Positions 45,950-58,930 are shown, numbered from the stretch's first letter. The stretch: DNA of 64,000 nt from Hirundichthys speculiger (GCA_018398805.1 JAGFBZ010000934.1:434001-498000); one strand, 5' to 3'. Translations and numbers: made by a program. The notes: generated by a model from the sequence alone, not told the origin.

Positions 45950-46747
45950 AAATCCAACTCTGGCCAGTTGATATTCTGCTCACACCAACGGGCTGAGCAA
46001 TGGCTTTTACTGAAAAATGTTCTATTAAAAAAAAAAAAAAAAGTTGACACTTTTGAAGCTTGTTATTAAATATTAAATGTTGTAAATACACTATATGCTA
46101 CAGTTGAGTGACAAAAATATAATTCTCTTTAAAAAAAAAACCCTAAACATTATTGGTGTATTCATTTAATTCCACTGATTAGGAGGCAATAATATTCAGG
46201 ACAGCTTGACCTCAGAAATGCTTAAAAGTTGTTCAGTTGGTTTATTGCTTGACTTTGATTAAAAGAAAACTCTGTTATGGTCTCTGAAGTCTATGCCCCC
46301 CTGTCTCGTGGTTTAATCTTCTTTTTTAGGCCAAATCCACACTTAGCCTGAATGGACCCTAAGCCCAGATCTGAAGCCCAATGTGCACCATCCTAAGGAC
46401 TAAGCCCAGCTACAGTCACCTGGGCGGCCATGGTTGAACGTGAGCATCATTACTACTCTTGAGTCATCAGACTGTTCTTAAACTGCATTAGTTAGTGTAA
46501 TCCTGTAAAAACTGAGACCCTTTTAAGTCAGTGCTGCATGTCAACTGTGGCAACCTGGGATTTTTCATTTCTAATCACAGAACATAGTGTTAGCATTTTT
46601 AAAATGTTGTTAGTTTAATCCAGGCAGCAGGGGTGTATCCTGCTGTGCTTTATTTGGTTACTGAGCAAAGTGTTTTATTTCCTTTTTGGAGTAGTTAAGT
46701 TTTAAGCACAGGATTGTTAGTCACACAGTTTTTCTTTTATTTAACTA
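45950..46747. other. Intergenic DNA
   Basis: Poly-A runs at about 46027-46043 and 46132-46141; otherwise nothing recognised. Confidence 0.4.
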
Positions 46748-47155
46748 CCTCTGCCAAGGAGGTTATGTTTTTGGCGGCGTTTATCTGTCTGTCTCTCTGT
46801 CTGTGTACAAGATAACTCAAAAAGTTATGGATAGATTTTGATGAAATTTTCAGGAGTTAGGGTTTCTGATTTGGCTGTGATCCGGAAGAAATCCTGGATT
46901 CTGAATCACTTTCAAATTTTTGATAACATTGCGGTCAATGGGGCTGAAGATTTTGTTTCTCAATGTCTCCGTGTATTATTGCCCAAAACCCATGAAATTT
47001 GATTCAGGGACTTGACAATGGGAACCTCTATCAAATTTCAAAGGCTGTAACCGGCTCTGATCTAGAAGGCGGATTTTATCACAATCTGTAAATCGCTATA
47101 TGGGGGAATTGTTGCACTTGGCGGAGGTCTGCGCTCTCCGAGTGCTTTTCTAGTT
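46748..47155 (+). repeat. Very abundant unclassified repeat, copy 2
   Basis: Same blocks as at 30742-31170, in the opposite orientation: CTCTGCCAAGGAGGTTATG ... TTGCGGTCAATGGGG ... GGCGGAGGTCTGCGCTCTC. Confidence 0.75.
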
Positions 47156-47390
47156 GTTAATCCGATAGCACCTGTTTACTTTGAATTTGTAAAACTCTCA
47201 TTTATCACCACAGATTAATTTTTTTTTTTCGTAGCTGAATCAATCATTTCCACCAACAGTATTTTTCATGGGCCAAATAAAAACATAGACAGAAAATACA
47301 AAAAAAAAAAAAAAAAGACTGTCAGAGGCTTCAGCACAAATTAAGACCAGGAAGAGTAGAAACTTCTAGTGCTTAACCGAGCTACTAAGA

Positions 47391-47490
47391 TTCTTCTTCT
47401 TCTTCTTCTTCTTATTACCTGCGGCAAGGAGGTAATCTTTTTCAAATTTTTGATAACATTGCGGTCAATGGGGCCAGAAATTTTGTACTT
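47391..47490 (+). repeat. (TTC)n and a truncated third copy of the abundant repeat
   Basis: (TTC)n at 47391-47414 is followed by CGGCAAGGAGGTAAT joined directly to CAAATTTTTGATAACATTGC and GGTCAATGGGG. The central part is deleted relative to the 46.75-kb copy. Confidence 0.7.
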
Positions 47491-48489
47491 AAATTAAATA
47501 TGTACTAATTATTTTCAGTTATACACTCAGAACCTCTGAGAGCCTAGTAAGATGTTAACCCTACTTTTTCAAGAAATGGGAAAGTGACACTTGTCTTAGA
47601 TGGTTTACTTTAGACTAACTGTTTTTTCTCCATTTGGAACGTCTCTGGAACACTTTGAGTCTTGTTCCAGTCTTGTCTTCCCGCTCCAGGCGCCTGCAAC
47701 TATAATTATGCATACTTGTTGGTCAAGTGATGATGATCATAAATGATCATAAATCAATATTTAGTTGTTCAAGCACAAATATACTTATAGATATAGAGAT
47801 GTACACCCTTCCAATAAATCAGTGTTGTTTTTTCAACAATGTGGGTGCTTTTTTTTTTTCCTCTGCATGCCCTGTCACTGACTCCTGTTGCAGTTTGCCT
47901 CTCAAGAGCTGGGCCAAGCCCAACAAGTAACCACTTCATTTGTCTTGTGATATTTTGTGAAGATTCTATCTCTCATTTTCTTTCTTTAAAACCCTCTATG
48001 TATGAACACCCCCTCTGATAACATGGGGCAGCACATCACAAGAAAATTGATGTCTCAGCCTGTGGCGTAAGCTACAACAAAGTTCACCTCTGTGGGATAA
48101 AGTGGTTATACATGAAGTGCTGGACCGTCCCCACTCATTAGCACAGTATATCCCCATGTTATCATAAGTGGTGTTACTTGAATAAACCAGCAAGAAATAA
48201 TAATTTGATACACTTGTAGAAAATAGGAGTAGTCTGTGAACACATTCCTTCAATTTAATCCCTCAATCACACATCAGTCATCCTTCAGTATCACTGTGTA
48301 TTACTCACTGGGTTAAAAAAGTATGATGAACATACTAAGTTTTTCTTTTTTATTTTTTGCAATCTTCTTATCTGAATTCTCCTACAGTATATTTTCTAAG
48401 TGATTCAATATGACCACCACCTAATGGCTGTTTAGCTGCTCTTTGGTGCATGCAGCATTCTGGGTGGTTTTCTTGATATTAGAGCAGTT
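47491..48489. other. Intergenic DNA
   Basis: Nothing recognised beyond short T runs. Confidence 0.4.
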
Positions 48490-48920
48490 ACTGTGAATAA
48501 AACCTTGTATGCTTCTTGAGGAAACTTAGATCCCTCTGTGTTTGCAGTAAGATGTTGTATATCTTCTTTAAGTCTGTTGTGGAGAGTTCGGCCCCGCCGT
48601 CAGTCATCTGTAGAGGAAGCAGCATCAGAGCCAGTGACTTAAAAGACTGAACAAACCCATATCGGAGGCTGGCTCTATGTTGGAGACTGTTCTGCAAAGG
48701 AGGATACTTCATAAAACGAAGAACATCATGGACAACTCTGAACATCCTCTTCACATCTCAGTGATTCAGCAGCAGTGTCTTCAGTCAGAGGCTTCTTCAG
48801 ATCTTCTGCTACACAGACGCAAATGAAGATCCTTCCTGAACACAGCAATAACCATCTATAATGAATCTTTGAAGAGACTTGAATCGTATAACGTCGGCTG
48901 CACAATTCATTTCCCAATTT
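48490..48920 (+). pseudogene. Rex1/CR1-like LINE C-terminal remnant
   Basis: On the plus strand, after broken frames, LKRLNKPISEAGSMLETVLQ is followed by NIMDNSEHPLHISVIQQQ and RSFLNTAITIYNESLKRL. The block IMDNxEHPLH occurs also near the end of the LINE at 21.3 kb, and the SFL-TA-x-x-x-x-N block is the family's C-terminus. Stops interrupt it. Confidence 0.75.
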
Positions 48921-50098
48921 GAGGATGATTTAAGTATTTTCAAATTTTAATTTTAATTGTATGGACAAATAGGTGCAGCCCGATCCTGTGTTGGATCACT
49001 AACAAAACAGCCAAGTGGGTTTAAGCTGTTCAGTGAACACAAAACACAAAAACAGACAAATTCAAAGACTGCGCTTAATGGTTTGAAATCGTTCTCTGTT
49101 ATGTTTAATGTGGCTACACTGCTGGTCCACTGGCATGTTGACACACAATCAAAGCTAATATTCACGTGCAGTCATTATAGATTTTCCTGTAGCTATAGGA
49201 AAAAACTCTATTTGAATCAAAGATGTTCGCTGGGTTTACAGTTCCTCGGATGCTGGAAGTGAGTCAGGATGACTGTGTTCACTCTGATAAGCAAAACTAA
49301 CAAATGGTTTCACGAAAACAGTGGATGGATAGAAAAGTCCCTTACGTCTAGCATTTTCAAGTTGGAACAGTTGTACAAATATTCGACCTTGTTTTGTATG
49401 ATGAATAAATAAAAATAAATGCATGAATCATTGCTCAACAGTCATAATCTCCGCCTTACATTGTAGAAGTTCTTTCTTTTGTGGGCGCACGTTGCCTTGA
49501 GCATATCAGGGAATCTGCTCTCTACGTTGTGAAAGACAGTGTAAGAAAAGAAATAAACAAACAACCAAAAAAAAATCTCTAGATGGAAGAGTTTTCAACC
49601 CTGTGAAAACCTAGTATTTTGTGTGCAGGAAAACTGCAGCATATACCGAATTTCTCCTAATAAAAGTTGCGGGGCGTGATGCAAAACATGACCAGGGGGT
49701 GTGTCTATTTTGACCCCCCAAAATTCCAAATATTCTTCTCACATCATTTACACAGACCACCCCGCAAGACTGGCTGTCTGGAGACAAAACGTAGCTTAGC
49801 TTAGCTGCACTAACAACAGCAGCCGTTTGATGTAGCCACAATTCTGCCTGGAAGAGTCCTGAAGTGAACTCTGTTAGCAGCTCGGTTAGTTCGGCCTGTG
49901 CTGGCGAGGTGCCAGGCCACAACTAGGTTGAGCACATAGACCTCGGCTTCTGCAGTGGGCTTTAGATGGGACCTCTCGTCTCGCTGAGCTCAGCTATGGA
50001 GCTACGGAGCTACATAGCTAATGGCGCGTTGCACAGTTTGAGCAAAACATGGGTTCAAAAGCTCTCTGTCCAAACCTACAGGTCACCTTACTGGATTC
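48921..50098. other. Intergenic DNA
   Basis: 49643-49730 begins ATACCGAATTTCTCCTAATA, similar to a DNA-transposon terminus seen in vertebrates, but no matching second end is visible. Otherwise nothing recognised. Confidence 0.35.
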
Positions 50099-50106
50099 CT
50101 GTCCAG

Positions 50107-50391
50107 TAGAGATGCGCGGATGACGTATATTTTAACCCGCAACCGCTTCTTAAAATCTCTATCCGCCCGCTATCCATTTGCAGGAACGTTTTTTCACCAA
50201 TTTTCAAAACCGAACCGACCCGCCATCCTTTTTAATAATATGTAAAATATTTTTTCTTATTATTATTATTTGAGTGCTTCAACCGCAACCCGCCCGAATT
50301 TAATTAAAGTATTATTTTTTGACGAGTCATCCGCCCGATATGCGGATTATCCGCTCCGCCCGCGGGTGCACGGTTCATCCGCGCATCTCTA
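50107..50391. mobile_element. hAT-type MITE (285 bp)
   Basis: Terminal inverted repeats TAGAGATGCGCGGATGA and its reverse complement, plus perfect 8-bp target duplications CTGTCCAG at 50099-50106 and 50392-50399. Internal DNA has many CCGCCCG/CCCGC motifs. No ORF. The 8-bp duplication and TA-G start place it in the hAT superfamily. Confidence 0.92.
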
Positions 50392-50399
50392 CTGTCCAG

Positions 50400-53300
50400 T
50401 TATATAAATACAGTCAGCTGTTAATTTCATTTAGAGTCTGTAAAAAGCCAGGGTGGTGCTATTATTGGGGAGAGGACATTTATTAGAGGAAACACAATAT
50501 TTATCTTGACTGTCTCTGGTCACATCTGAAGTGATAACTGATCATAATTATAAAATGGAAAAAAAATGGAAAAGCATAATAAAACTTGTAATGAGTAACT
50601 TGCACTTCTTCATTAAAACTGATAATCATTCCATTGATGAGCTTCGTGAAATAATATAAGACTGCATTTCTACACTCAGTTATTTTCCAAAAATTATGCA
50701 GTCTAATATACCGTCTTCATGTTCAAATAGGCTCAATCAATTTCTTTCAATTAAATAACCTCACAACATATCATGATACATTTTGTAAAATTGTACCTAA
50801 TTAAACATTGTTAAACCTGCAGGTTTGTATTGTCATTACTCATAAGGTCATAACCCAAGTCTAATAAATGTTACCACTACCAATAATAGGAATGAATTAC
50901 ATGGCCTGAAACAACTCACACCCCCAAACATTAATTACACACAGAGACTTCAGTGGCAGCTCCTCTCAATAACAGGAGAAGTTGATATTATAACGCACAG
51001 CTCAAAATGTCTTAAAGGGCCATTTTAGTGAGGAAATAAAATTTACCTCAGAAGAGCTCCACATGTAATGAGCAGAAAATGATTATAATAATGATCATAT
51101 GTTTTCATTTTAGTGGATCTAACTCTGGATTTTTGACAGCTATTTGTTGGTGTGCAGGTGTGATAATTCCTCTGCAAAAGAACAAATATAATCCTTTCAC
51201 CAACCAAAAGAGGCCTGGGAGCCTGTGGCTTCTACGCAGGATCTTAGCTTGTTCTCAGCAACGCGCTCTTCTGGACAGAAATCTGACTCTGGGTGGTGGA
51301 TACATCTTCTTGATGTCCTCCTGGACAGTAGCTCTGATTCTCTCTAGTCGTTCAGCCTCCTCCCCTTCGCTTAGTGTACAGCCTCAGGATGCTGGACTTA
51401 GGGTGAAACCCTCCATGTAGAGGGAGTTTCCTTGTCTTGACATCGTCAGCTTCCATCTCTTCCAATGGCCAGGATATTATGCCAGCAGGTTATTTAATTA
51501 CTGGTAGGGCTTAGGTGTTGATAGCCTGGATCTTGTTTTTTGTCCATTCAGCTGACCCTCTGTAGGTGTTTGGCTGTGGCTGACCTCCCAGCTGTTTCCT
51601 CATGATTCCCATTTGCCTGTGGGATCCGCAGGTATCTGTTAGCTGTCCAGAACATCTACTATGTTGCCTTCCTGTAGTTTCAACCCCTTCAGTTCTGTTC
51701 ATCCTTCCTCTCTGAGAAACCATCTGTCCACACATTATCGAGTCTGAATGACATCCTAATGCCATTGCTTGTTTCTCTGCTATGTGCCATAATTGCCTTG
51801 TTCCAGTTGCAAATTTGTCATCAGGGTGCTCTGGTTCCTCAACACTTTATGCAGACCTTGTTAACCTGGGTGACGTCTGAGTGTGTTAATAACGCGTTAA
51901 AACAAATTCTGTTTAACACCACAAATTTTTTTTTTTTTACGCGATGATTAATGCCTACACGTTTCTGTAAATATGACCCTCGGCCAGTAAGTGTATTTAC
52001 AGTCAATGTGTGGGACAGACATGGCAACAAAAAAGGGTCTCATGAACGGTAAGTTAGTTAGTTTCACATCTGACATCCGCTTGTTTTTTTTCTCTTTAAA
52101 CTTTAATAGCGTCATAAAAACGGCACCGTTTCACACAGGAGATTAAAAGAAGACTTTACGAGTAATGAAATTCATGTTTCTCTGTTTTGACATTATACTG
52201 CATTGTATTCTATATTTTAGTTATTCAATTTCTGTCATATTTCTATTGCATTTATCTCACTTGACTCTCCTGACTCCCGTTGCTGCTCTTCTGTTATTTA
52301 TAATAGTTCTACAATCAAACTTATGTGGACATCAGCATTGGACACCTGCTGAAGTGGATTATCTGTCCCAGTCTTGGGATATTAGTTATTTTATTTGAAA
52401 CTTGTTCAGTTATCTTACTTTTGATTGTCATCTTGGGTTATTTGTACTTTTTTTTTTCTTTACTGGACCCTGGTTTTTTATTCAGTTTGATTTTTTTTTT
52501 AATTAAAAGCACATTCCCTGGACTGTGTTTTCCTCGTTTCTCCCATTGTAATTGTCAACATCTGTGCTCGAGTGTTTGTCAGCGACTGTATGCCGTCTTG
52601 TCTGTCATCTTTCCTTGCTGGGATGTCATCATTTGTCAGCTCTTTTCCTTGCGTGGCTTCTTTCATGTTATTTATTTCCTCCCTTTTTTTTTCTCTTTTT
52701 TTGTTTGTTTTTTTTCTTTTGGTTTCTGCTTTTCCTATCGAAACAGTGCTTTCGGTTATTATTAAAGGACTTTGTTGTGTTACTCCTGCCTCCAATGGTC
52801 TCCTGCACCTCTGACATTGCTCTGTTTCAAAGGACCCTTTATAGTTTGTCCTCAACAGTACTGACTGTACTGAAATAATATGGTTAAAGAGAAATACTTT
52901 ATTGTGAGTGTAAAAAGTGACCTCAAGGCTCTTCTTTTTGAGTTACCCTCAACTTAATACCTGCAGTTCGCTTTCCTTAGTGGGCTTGAATTGTTGTTCC
53001 TCTCCTGATTTTTAAATTACACAATGTGGAGATGACCTTGTCTTACCCTGTAGTACAACTCTGGCTTGTGCCAAACATAAGGATTTGAACATGCCAACAT
53101 TATATAATGGCCCCAAGATGCTTCTGGTACTGTCTTAGGGTACAACACGCCACTTACATACAGTGATTGTGCTATAAACATGCACTTTTGATCTCTTCTT
53201 CATTCCTCCTCCATTGTCCAACTGTGCATTTGCAGTGATCCCACACTGGTGCAATATTCCTTCACCAGTATGAGCTTTTACAGAGCATGATGGCACTGCA

Positions 53301-55795
53301 TAATCTAAAAATGTTCCTTTTCCTCTGCATTGCGGTGCTCAGTGAGCAACAGTTAGCTACAGAGCTTACTAGTGCATTTGCATCTCTCTGTAATTAATTA
53401 CAGGTTCTTTTCTGCAGCTCTGCACCTTGCAGTGCATAGATTTCTTTTGTTTACTACCTATCTGTAGCTGAGACATAGCAACGGAGCAAATAAAGCTCAT
53501 AGCTGAAAGCGTAAAGCTGAAACTGATACATCTTGAGCATCAGCAACTTTTACAGACACTGCAGCAATCTATCTTCATACCCAACTTGAAAATGATGAGG
53601 AAAAGTAGCTGGAAATAGTAAGATGCACAATGCTACCAAGGAGACTAATCGCATTTGTTGTGGTCTGCGTCAACATTTTGAGAAACATGCGTATCAGGCT
53701 CTGGCATAGCATTCGCCGTAGGGTTCCTCACTGTGGTAGACATGCCGTTGAGTTGACTTACCTGGAAAAAAAATCAGTCCACTGACAAAAATACTGATTG
53801 CCGAAGCAGGCTGTGGCACAGACCTGCAGGACTAAACCAAGACAAGAGGAAAGGGGGAGTCAGAAATATATGGGATTTATCTTACCTTCTTTAAAATAAT
53901 AAGTTCCACCCATTCATACATGCATTTTTGATATCATCTACTATCAAGAGCCTGTTCCCACCAGCGAAACGTGGGGTACATCCTGGACAGGTGCTAATTA
54001 TTTAATTATTTTTTTAAACAGAATTTATAAGATAAGAAAGACTTCTAACATATGATGATTATTATTACTTTTATTATTTTTAATTATTATTACAGTTCTT
54101 TGTTTTGTTTACTCTCCCACTTTGAAGTTGCTCCACTTGCTTCATTGTTCAGGCATCTGCAGAGCAAACAGGTCACAGAAAAGTAATAAGAATAATAATA
54201 ACAATATTCTAGTCTGATGAACAGCTGTACCAATATTGTTTCTCCTTTTAGTAGGTTTAGGAGCTTTTAAATCATTTTTTTTCTTTTTTCTGCTGTTTTT
54301 AGCCGCAGTAAGAAAATGTCAGGGCTTCTGTTCATGTTTCAGTATCCAAGGGAAAATCCTGATATATGGTATTTACCTGTAGCTCTTAACTATATATGAT
54401 AAGTAAAATGTAATTTCCCTGTGCAAATATGTGTGAAATTAAATACACAGAAAAGGACAGCTTTACAGGCCCTGGGTTTATCCTGACCATATTTACTTAG
54501 CATTTTGTTGCAAGTTCAGCTTAAGGGAGGGAAATATCACAAATGAATTATGACACTTCATGTCTGGATGCTTCTATGTTAGGCAAAGGAAAGCTGGAAG
54601 GAGATAAGGGGTAAATAGATCTCCACGAGCGCTCTTTTACAAGGCTGTAGGAGGTTGCAATCGAAAGCCAACTATAAACTACACAAGCTTTAATGAACTT
54701 TTCTATGTTTATGATAACTCGTGGATAATAAACAAATTGGTTGCACTCCATTTTATTCTCATTGTAGATTGGGCATTTTATTGTCAGGGGAGCTTTCGGC
54801 GCCCTGTGTGTAGCACGAGTCTAACCGTTCACATCCCACAACATGGTTATCCATGTTTTTTTAAGTGTTTGCCACGTTCCCATATCTGGATTGAATGGTT
54901 TTGCTCCAACATGTTGCAAACTACAATAAAACTGACCTAATCTTTAACCACTCCAAATCAATGAATGACTTTCATTTTCACACAACGGAGGATCATTTGT
55001 CCAAGACTGTTTTTCACTTTTTTATAGCTGTTTTGACATGTTGTATGTCACTGGGATTCAGTATTCACCTTTGATGTGCGTAAGTCTTTCTGGTCCAGGA
55101 AGTACAAGCAGTTGAATGCTGCATTAATGACATGTGGTGAAGAGATGTTTGAGCTGATGAAATGGTTTGTAAAGGTTTCAGAACAAAGTATCTAAGACAA
55201 ATAAAATAGCTTATTGACCCTGAAATCTTACGTGCTGCATGACATTCCTTATGTTTCTTTTCAGCGTCAGAGACAGAAAGACTGACAGCTTTATAAGTAT
55301 TTCTATGACAACATAATTGGGAAAAAATGAAAACATGCATCTGCACTCTGATTAATTCTGTGCAATAAAGTCTTATTATCCTCTCGGCTTCGGCTGGAAC
55401 AAACGATGCTGCGCTGTGAATATACAATTCACTTTACTGATAAGTTTAAATAAAAGAAAAGGAAAAAAAAATCAAACTATGAATAATGTTGACTGTCTCT
55501 CATGACAGAGCCATCAGTTGAATCAGTTTTTGTACTTCCTTATGTGCTTTCTTTAATAGCATATGCAGCGCAGTACCTTAGATGATGTGATGCAATGCAT
55601 TTATTCAGCTACACTCCACCTATTGGTGCACACAACAGCTGTGTTGGGCTTTTTGAAATCAATTTCAAAAAATTCCATTTCATAAATTACATTAGAGATG
55701 CCACTGATGGCAAAGCTTGGATTCTTGAACAATCCTACCTAATAAAAATACAAATTTAAGAGAAGTTTCATTGTGAAAAACTAAACATGAAAGTT
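50400..55795. other. Intergenic DNA
   Basis: Long AT-rich stretch with no gene recognised. Near 51880-51950 the string AACGCGTTAA and ACGCGATGATTAATG recall the ends of the 1.1-kb hAT family and may be a small fragment. T-rich open frames at 52165-52878 are compositional. Confidence 0.45.
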
Positions 55796-55803
55796 ATAAA
55801 TAT

Positions 55804-56909
55804 TAGGGCTGAGCAATGACTAAAATTTTTATTCACGATTAATCGCATTGTATACGTGAAATCAAATAATGAATTCAAAAGTAGTGTAAAATGCACTTTT
55901 ATTGAAATGTTCTGCTGCCATATGAACTAAAGTGTAATAACATTTGTTGTTCAAACACTTTTAACATCAGCACTTGTCAGTAACATATATTTAGTGTAAA
56001 TCTCATCTTAAAAAATGTCAAATAAAATAAAGCTTATTGCCACTGCCAGGGCATTAATGTCATCCTGTTTTTATAAAAAAAAAAAAAAAAAGTCTACAAA
56101 CAAAATCCAACAAAATGATTGTGTCTCAGCACAATCAGAACATTAAAACAGGTCATTTCTGAGGTAACAGCAGAAACTTTTAACGGGGAGTTCAACTTAG
56201 CAGTGGTTATAAATAACCTTGTTTCTGTTGAATCCTCCGTCTGGAGAACTTTAAAATGAAAATGTCCATGTTGAAGTTCAGTAACTTTACTAATCCATGT
56301 ATCATTCATTCTTTCCCATTTTCAATTGTCAATCAAACATTTTTTAAAAAAATTAAAAAAGTGATTATTTTATTACGTTTTTAGTTTTTTAATCTAACAT
56401 TTAAAAAAAAGAAAAAAAAAAGCCAGTTTTCAATTTTAGACTTGGATCAAAAATACGAAATTAAAAAACGGGCCACAGAACTGAATTTGTTTTATAATAG
56501 AGGACTAGACTTTCTGTTGTCATTACACATCTGTGCCACTAGATGGAGCCACACTGCAGTAACCAGTAAGAGAACAGCAGGACAGTGAACACATGGAGCA
56601 GATCTGATGGAACATGGAGGAATGACACGATAGTTTTGTTGCAGTCCAGAATTTTTTTTTCTGACAGAATTGTTAATATTGCTACCTGAATTGCTACCTG
56701 AACTGTAAAGTTCACAGATTTTTACCGTTCTCCATGTCTGTTTTAGCTTTTCCTTATGTTTACTGTTTTCCAGTTCCGCAGCAGCCAGTAACAGACTTTT
56801 CAAAACAAAAGCATGTGAGCAACATGCATTAACGTGCGATAAAATAAATGTCGGCGTTAATAAATTAATGAGTTAACGCGATAATTACGCGTTAACTTGC
56901 CCAGCCCTA
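55804..56909. mobile_element. Non-autonomous hAT-type element, copy 2 (1,106 bp)
   Basis: TAGGGCTGAGCAA ... TTGCCCAGCCCTA, flanked by perfect 8-bp duplications ATAAATAT (55796-55803 and 56910-56917). It aligns along its length with 12022-13136 with scattered substitutions and small gaps. No transposase. Confidence 0.92.
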
Positions 56910-56917
56910 ATAAATAT

Positions 56918-57465
56918 ACATTGTGATGGGTCACAATGCACAACTGACAAACTACTCATAAAAACTGGGGACAAGAGTTAAACATTGGGGAGGGGGGTTG
57001 CTAGAAATTAAGACAGGACAGTGGACACTTCTAATTATTTTGTATAATAAAACAATAGATCTTCACTCACCTGACTACTTTTCACCTATAAGTAGCAAGG
57101 CTTGTTAGTACACTTGATTAATATAATATCCACACTGCAATCACTAGAAAAACACATCTTCATTCCGCAGAGAAACAGCAACATGTGTCTCTCTTAAAAA
57201 CATGAAAGCTTATATTAATATATTAGCATGATATGCTTGTTATAGCACATTAAACAGACCTTGCAGGTTAGTATATTTACACGTGACATTAAAAAAAACC
57301 CATCTCAGTTAAGTTGTAATAACCACCATGTCCATTCAAGCTTGTATTTAGAAACTTAATTTAGCTTTATTTAAAAAACAACAACAACAAGCAAAAACAA
57401 AAAAATGACAACAACAAAAACTTGTGAGATGCTGTCAAATGATTTGGGTAAATGAATCCATATTT
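56918..57465. other. Intergenic DNA
   Basis: AT-rich; (CAA)n-like run near 57377-57420. Nothing else seen. Confidence 0.4.
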
Positions 57466-57759
57466 TTAACCTTTGTGTCGTGTTTGTTTCTCCCCCCTTA
57501 CTTTAGTGCTCCCGGTCAAATTTGACCGGCCTGTTTTAACTGCTTCTACATTAACAGAAAAACCACTGATTAACACCAAATTTTATTTAACTCCTTTTTA
57601 AGCTGTAAACAATTTCTCAGACCACTGGTTTATATGAATAACTGCAGTGAAAATACATAAAATAGACACAGAAAAAGTAAACTGTATTCCAAAATTATCA
57701 TTTATTGTAAAAAGAAAGTAATAAAAATCAAAACAGTGACCAAATTCACACATCAACAT

Positions 57760-58391
57760 GAGCCTATCATTTGTATGTGTGTGTGTGTGTATGTGTGTGT
57801 GGGGGGGGCTGTGTCTTCACATGTGTCTTCACACACAGGAGTGGCATCCTAACAATATTTTCTACTCTTGCTCTTCCTCCTCTTTCCTGGGTGGATGAAT
57901 ACCAGAGCAAATTGCAATCCTTGGACTGGAATATTACGGGACAGCTCCCACCTCTACACCGGGCTGTGGGCTCGAACGTGAATGTTCAGCACCGGACAGC
58001 TCCCACCACTACTACTACTGAACATTCACGTTCAGCACCGGACAGCTCCCACCACTTCTCTGGGCTGTGGGAGCTGTCCAGTGCTGAATGTGAATGTTCA
58101 GCACTGGACAGCTCCCACCGCTACACCGGGCTGTGGGCTTGAACGTGAATGTTCAGCACCGGACAGCTCCCACCACTTCAGCACCAGACAGCTCCCTAAG
58201 CTCGGAGTAGTGGTGGAGCCTATCATTTGTATGTGTGTGTGTGTGTGTGTGTGTGTGGTGGGGGTGGGGGTGGGGCATGTGTCTTCACACACAGGAGTGG
58301 CATCCTAACAATATTTTTTCTATTCTTGCTCTGCCTCCTCTTTCCTGGGTGGATGAATACCAGAGCAAATTGCCATCCTTGGACTGGAATA
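57760..58391. repeat. Duplicated segment with nested palindromes
   Basis: Segment A (57760-57934) and segment B (58215-58391) both run from GAGCCTATCATTTGTATG through a (TG)n tract to TGGACTGGAATAT. Between them lies 280 bp composed of repeated, alternately oriented units containing GTGAATGTTCAGCACCGGAC and AGCTCCCACCACT. It includes a perfect 22-bp inverted repeat (58067-58088 and 58097-58118) with an 8-base loop. Confidence 0.85.
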
Positions 58392-58650
58392 TCACAGGTG
58401 CCTCTTCCTCAGGTGTGTCTTCCTCTGGAGCTTCTTCCTCGCCATCTGTTGACTGGTCGGTCTCACAATGGTCTGGATCAAAATCAGGATCAATGTTGTC
58501 TTCTATTTCTGAGACATCCTCCTCTATTTCTGGTTGAACTTCTATCCCCTGTTCATCAGGTTGAAATAAAAGGTCCAGAGCTTCTCTAACAAGAAATCTT
58601 CTGATGGGGCGCCTAGTCAACGTGTTCATAGCAAAATGAGGGCAATGCAC
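58285..58650 (-). CDS. piggyBac transposase N-terminal region
   Basis: A 121-codon minus-strand frame with ATGs at 58650 and 58629 (MNTLTRRPIRRFLVREALDL). A basic N-terminus leads to a strongly acidic stretch (EIEEDVSEIEDNIDPDFDPD), then KDGNLLWYSSTQERGGRARI, which resembles the DG-x-x-W...R...NI segment that precedes the catalytic core of piggyBac transposases. The frame then ends and no catalytic DDD domain is present. The product, if made, would lack cutting activity. Assignment rests on the motif pattern plus the TTAA-flanked ends. Confidence 0.65.
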   Translation of the reverse strand: MHCPHFAMNTLTRRPIRRFLVREALDLLFQPDEQGIEVQPEIEEDVSEIEDNIDPDFDPDHCETDQSTDGEEEAPEEDTPEEEAPVIFQSKDGNLLWYSSTQERGGRARIEKILLGCHSCV

Positions 58651-58713
58651 ACAAAAAAACTATATATAAGGGGTCTCTGAGAAGATATGATACATTTTGT
58701 ATCGGAAAGTGCA

Positions 58714-58930
58714 GTTCACGTGGGGGGATGGGCACATAAGCCTGGGAAAGAGACGGTTCTCATAACAAACACCTAATTGTTGACTTTGAAATGTGGAACA
58801 AGTGTTAGTGTTATACATTTAGTTTGGAAAGTGTGGTTCATGTGGGGGGATGGGCACATAAGCACAGGAATGAGGTGGGAAGAGGCAACACCTATTTGTT
58901 CAGTCTGAAAGGGGTTCACGTGGGGTGGTG
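58714..58930 (+). repeat. ~120-bp degenerate tandem repeat
   Basis: AGTTCACGTGGGGGGATGGG, then CACATAAGCC, at about 58712 recurs at about 58834 (GTTCATGTGGGGGGATGGGC) and partly at 58914 (GTTCACGTGGGGTGG). It lies upstream of the piggyBac-like ORF and may be its promoter region. Confidence 0.7.

Noticed and set aside
52165..52878. Hydrophobic frames resembling membrane segments
   Set aside because: The DNA is T-rich, which gives Phe/Leu/Ser-rich translations by chance; several frames overlap with no clear start or stop logic.
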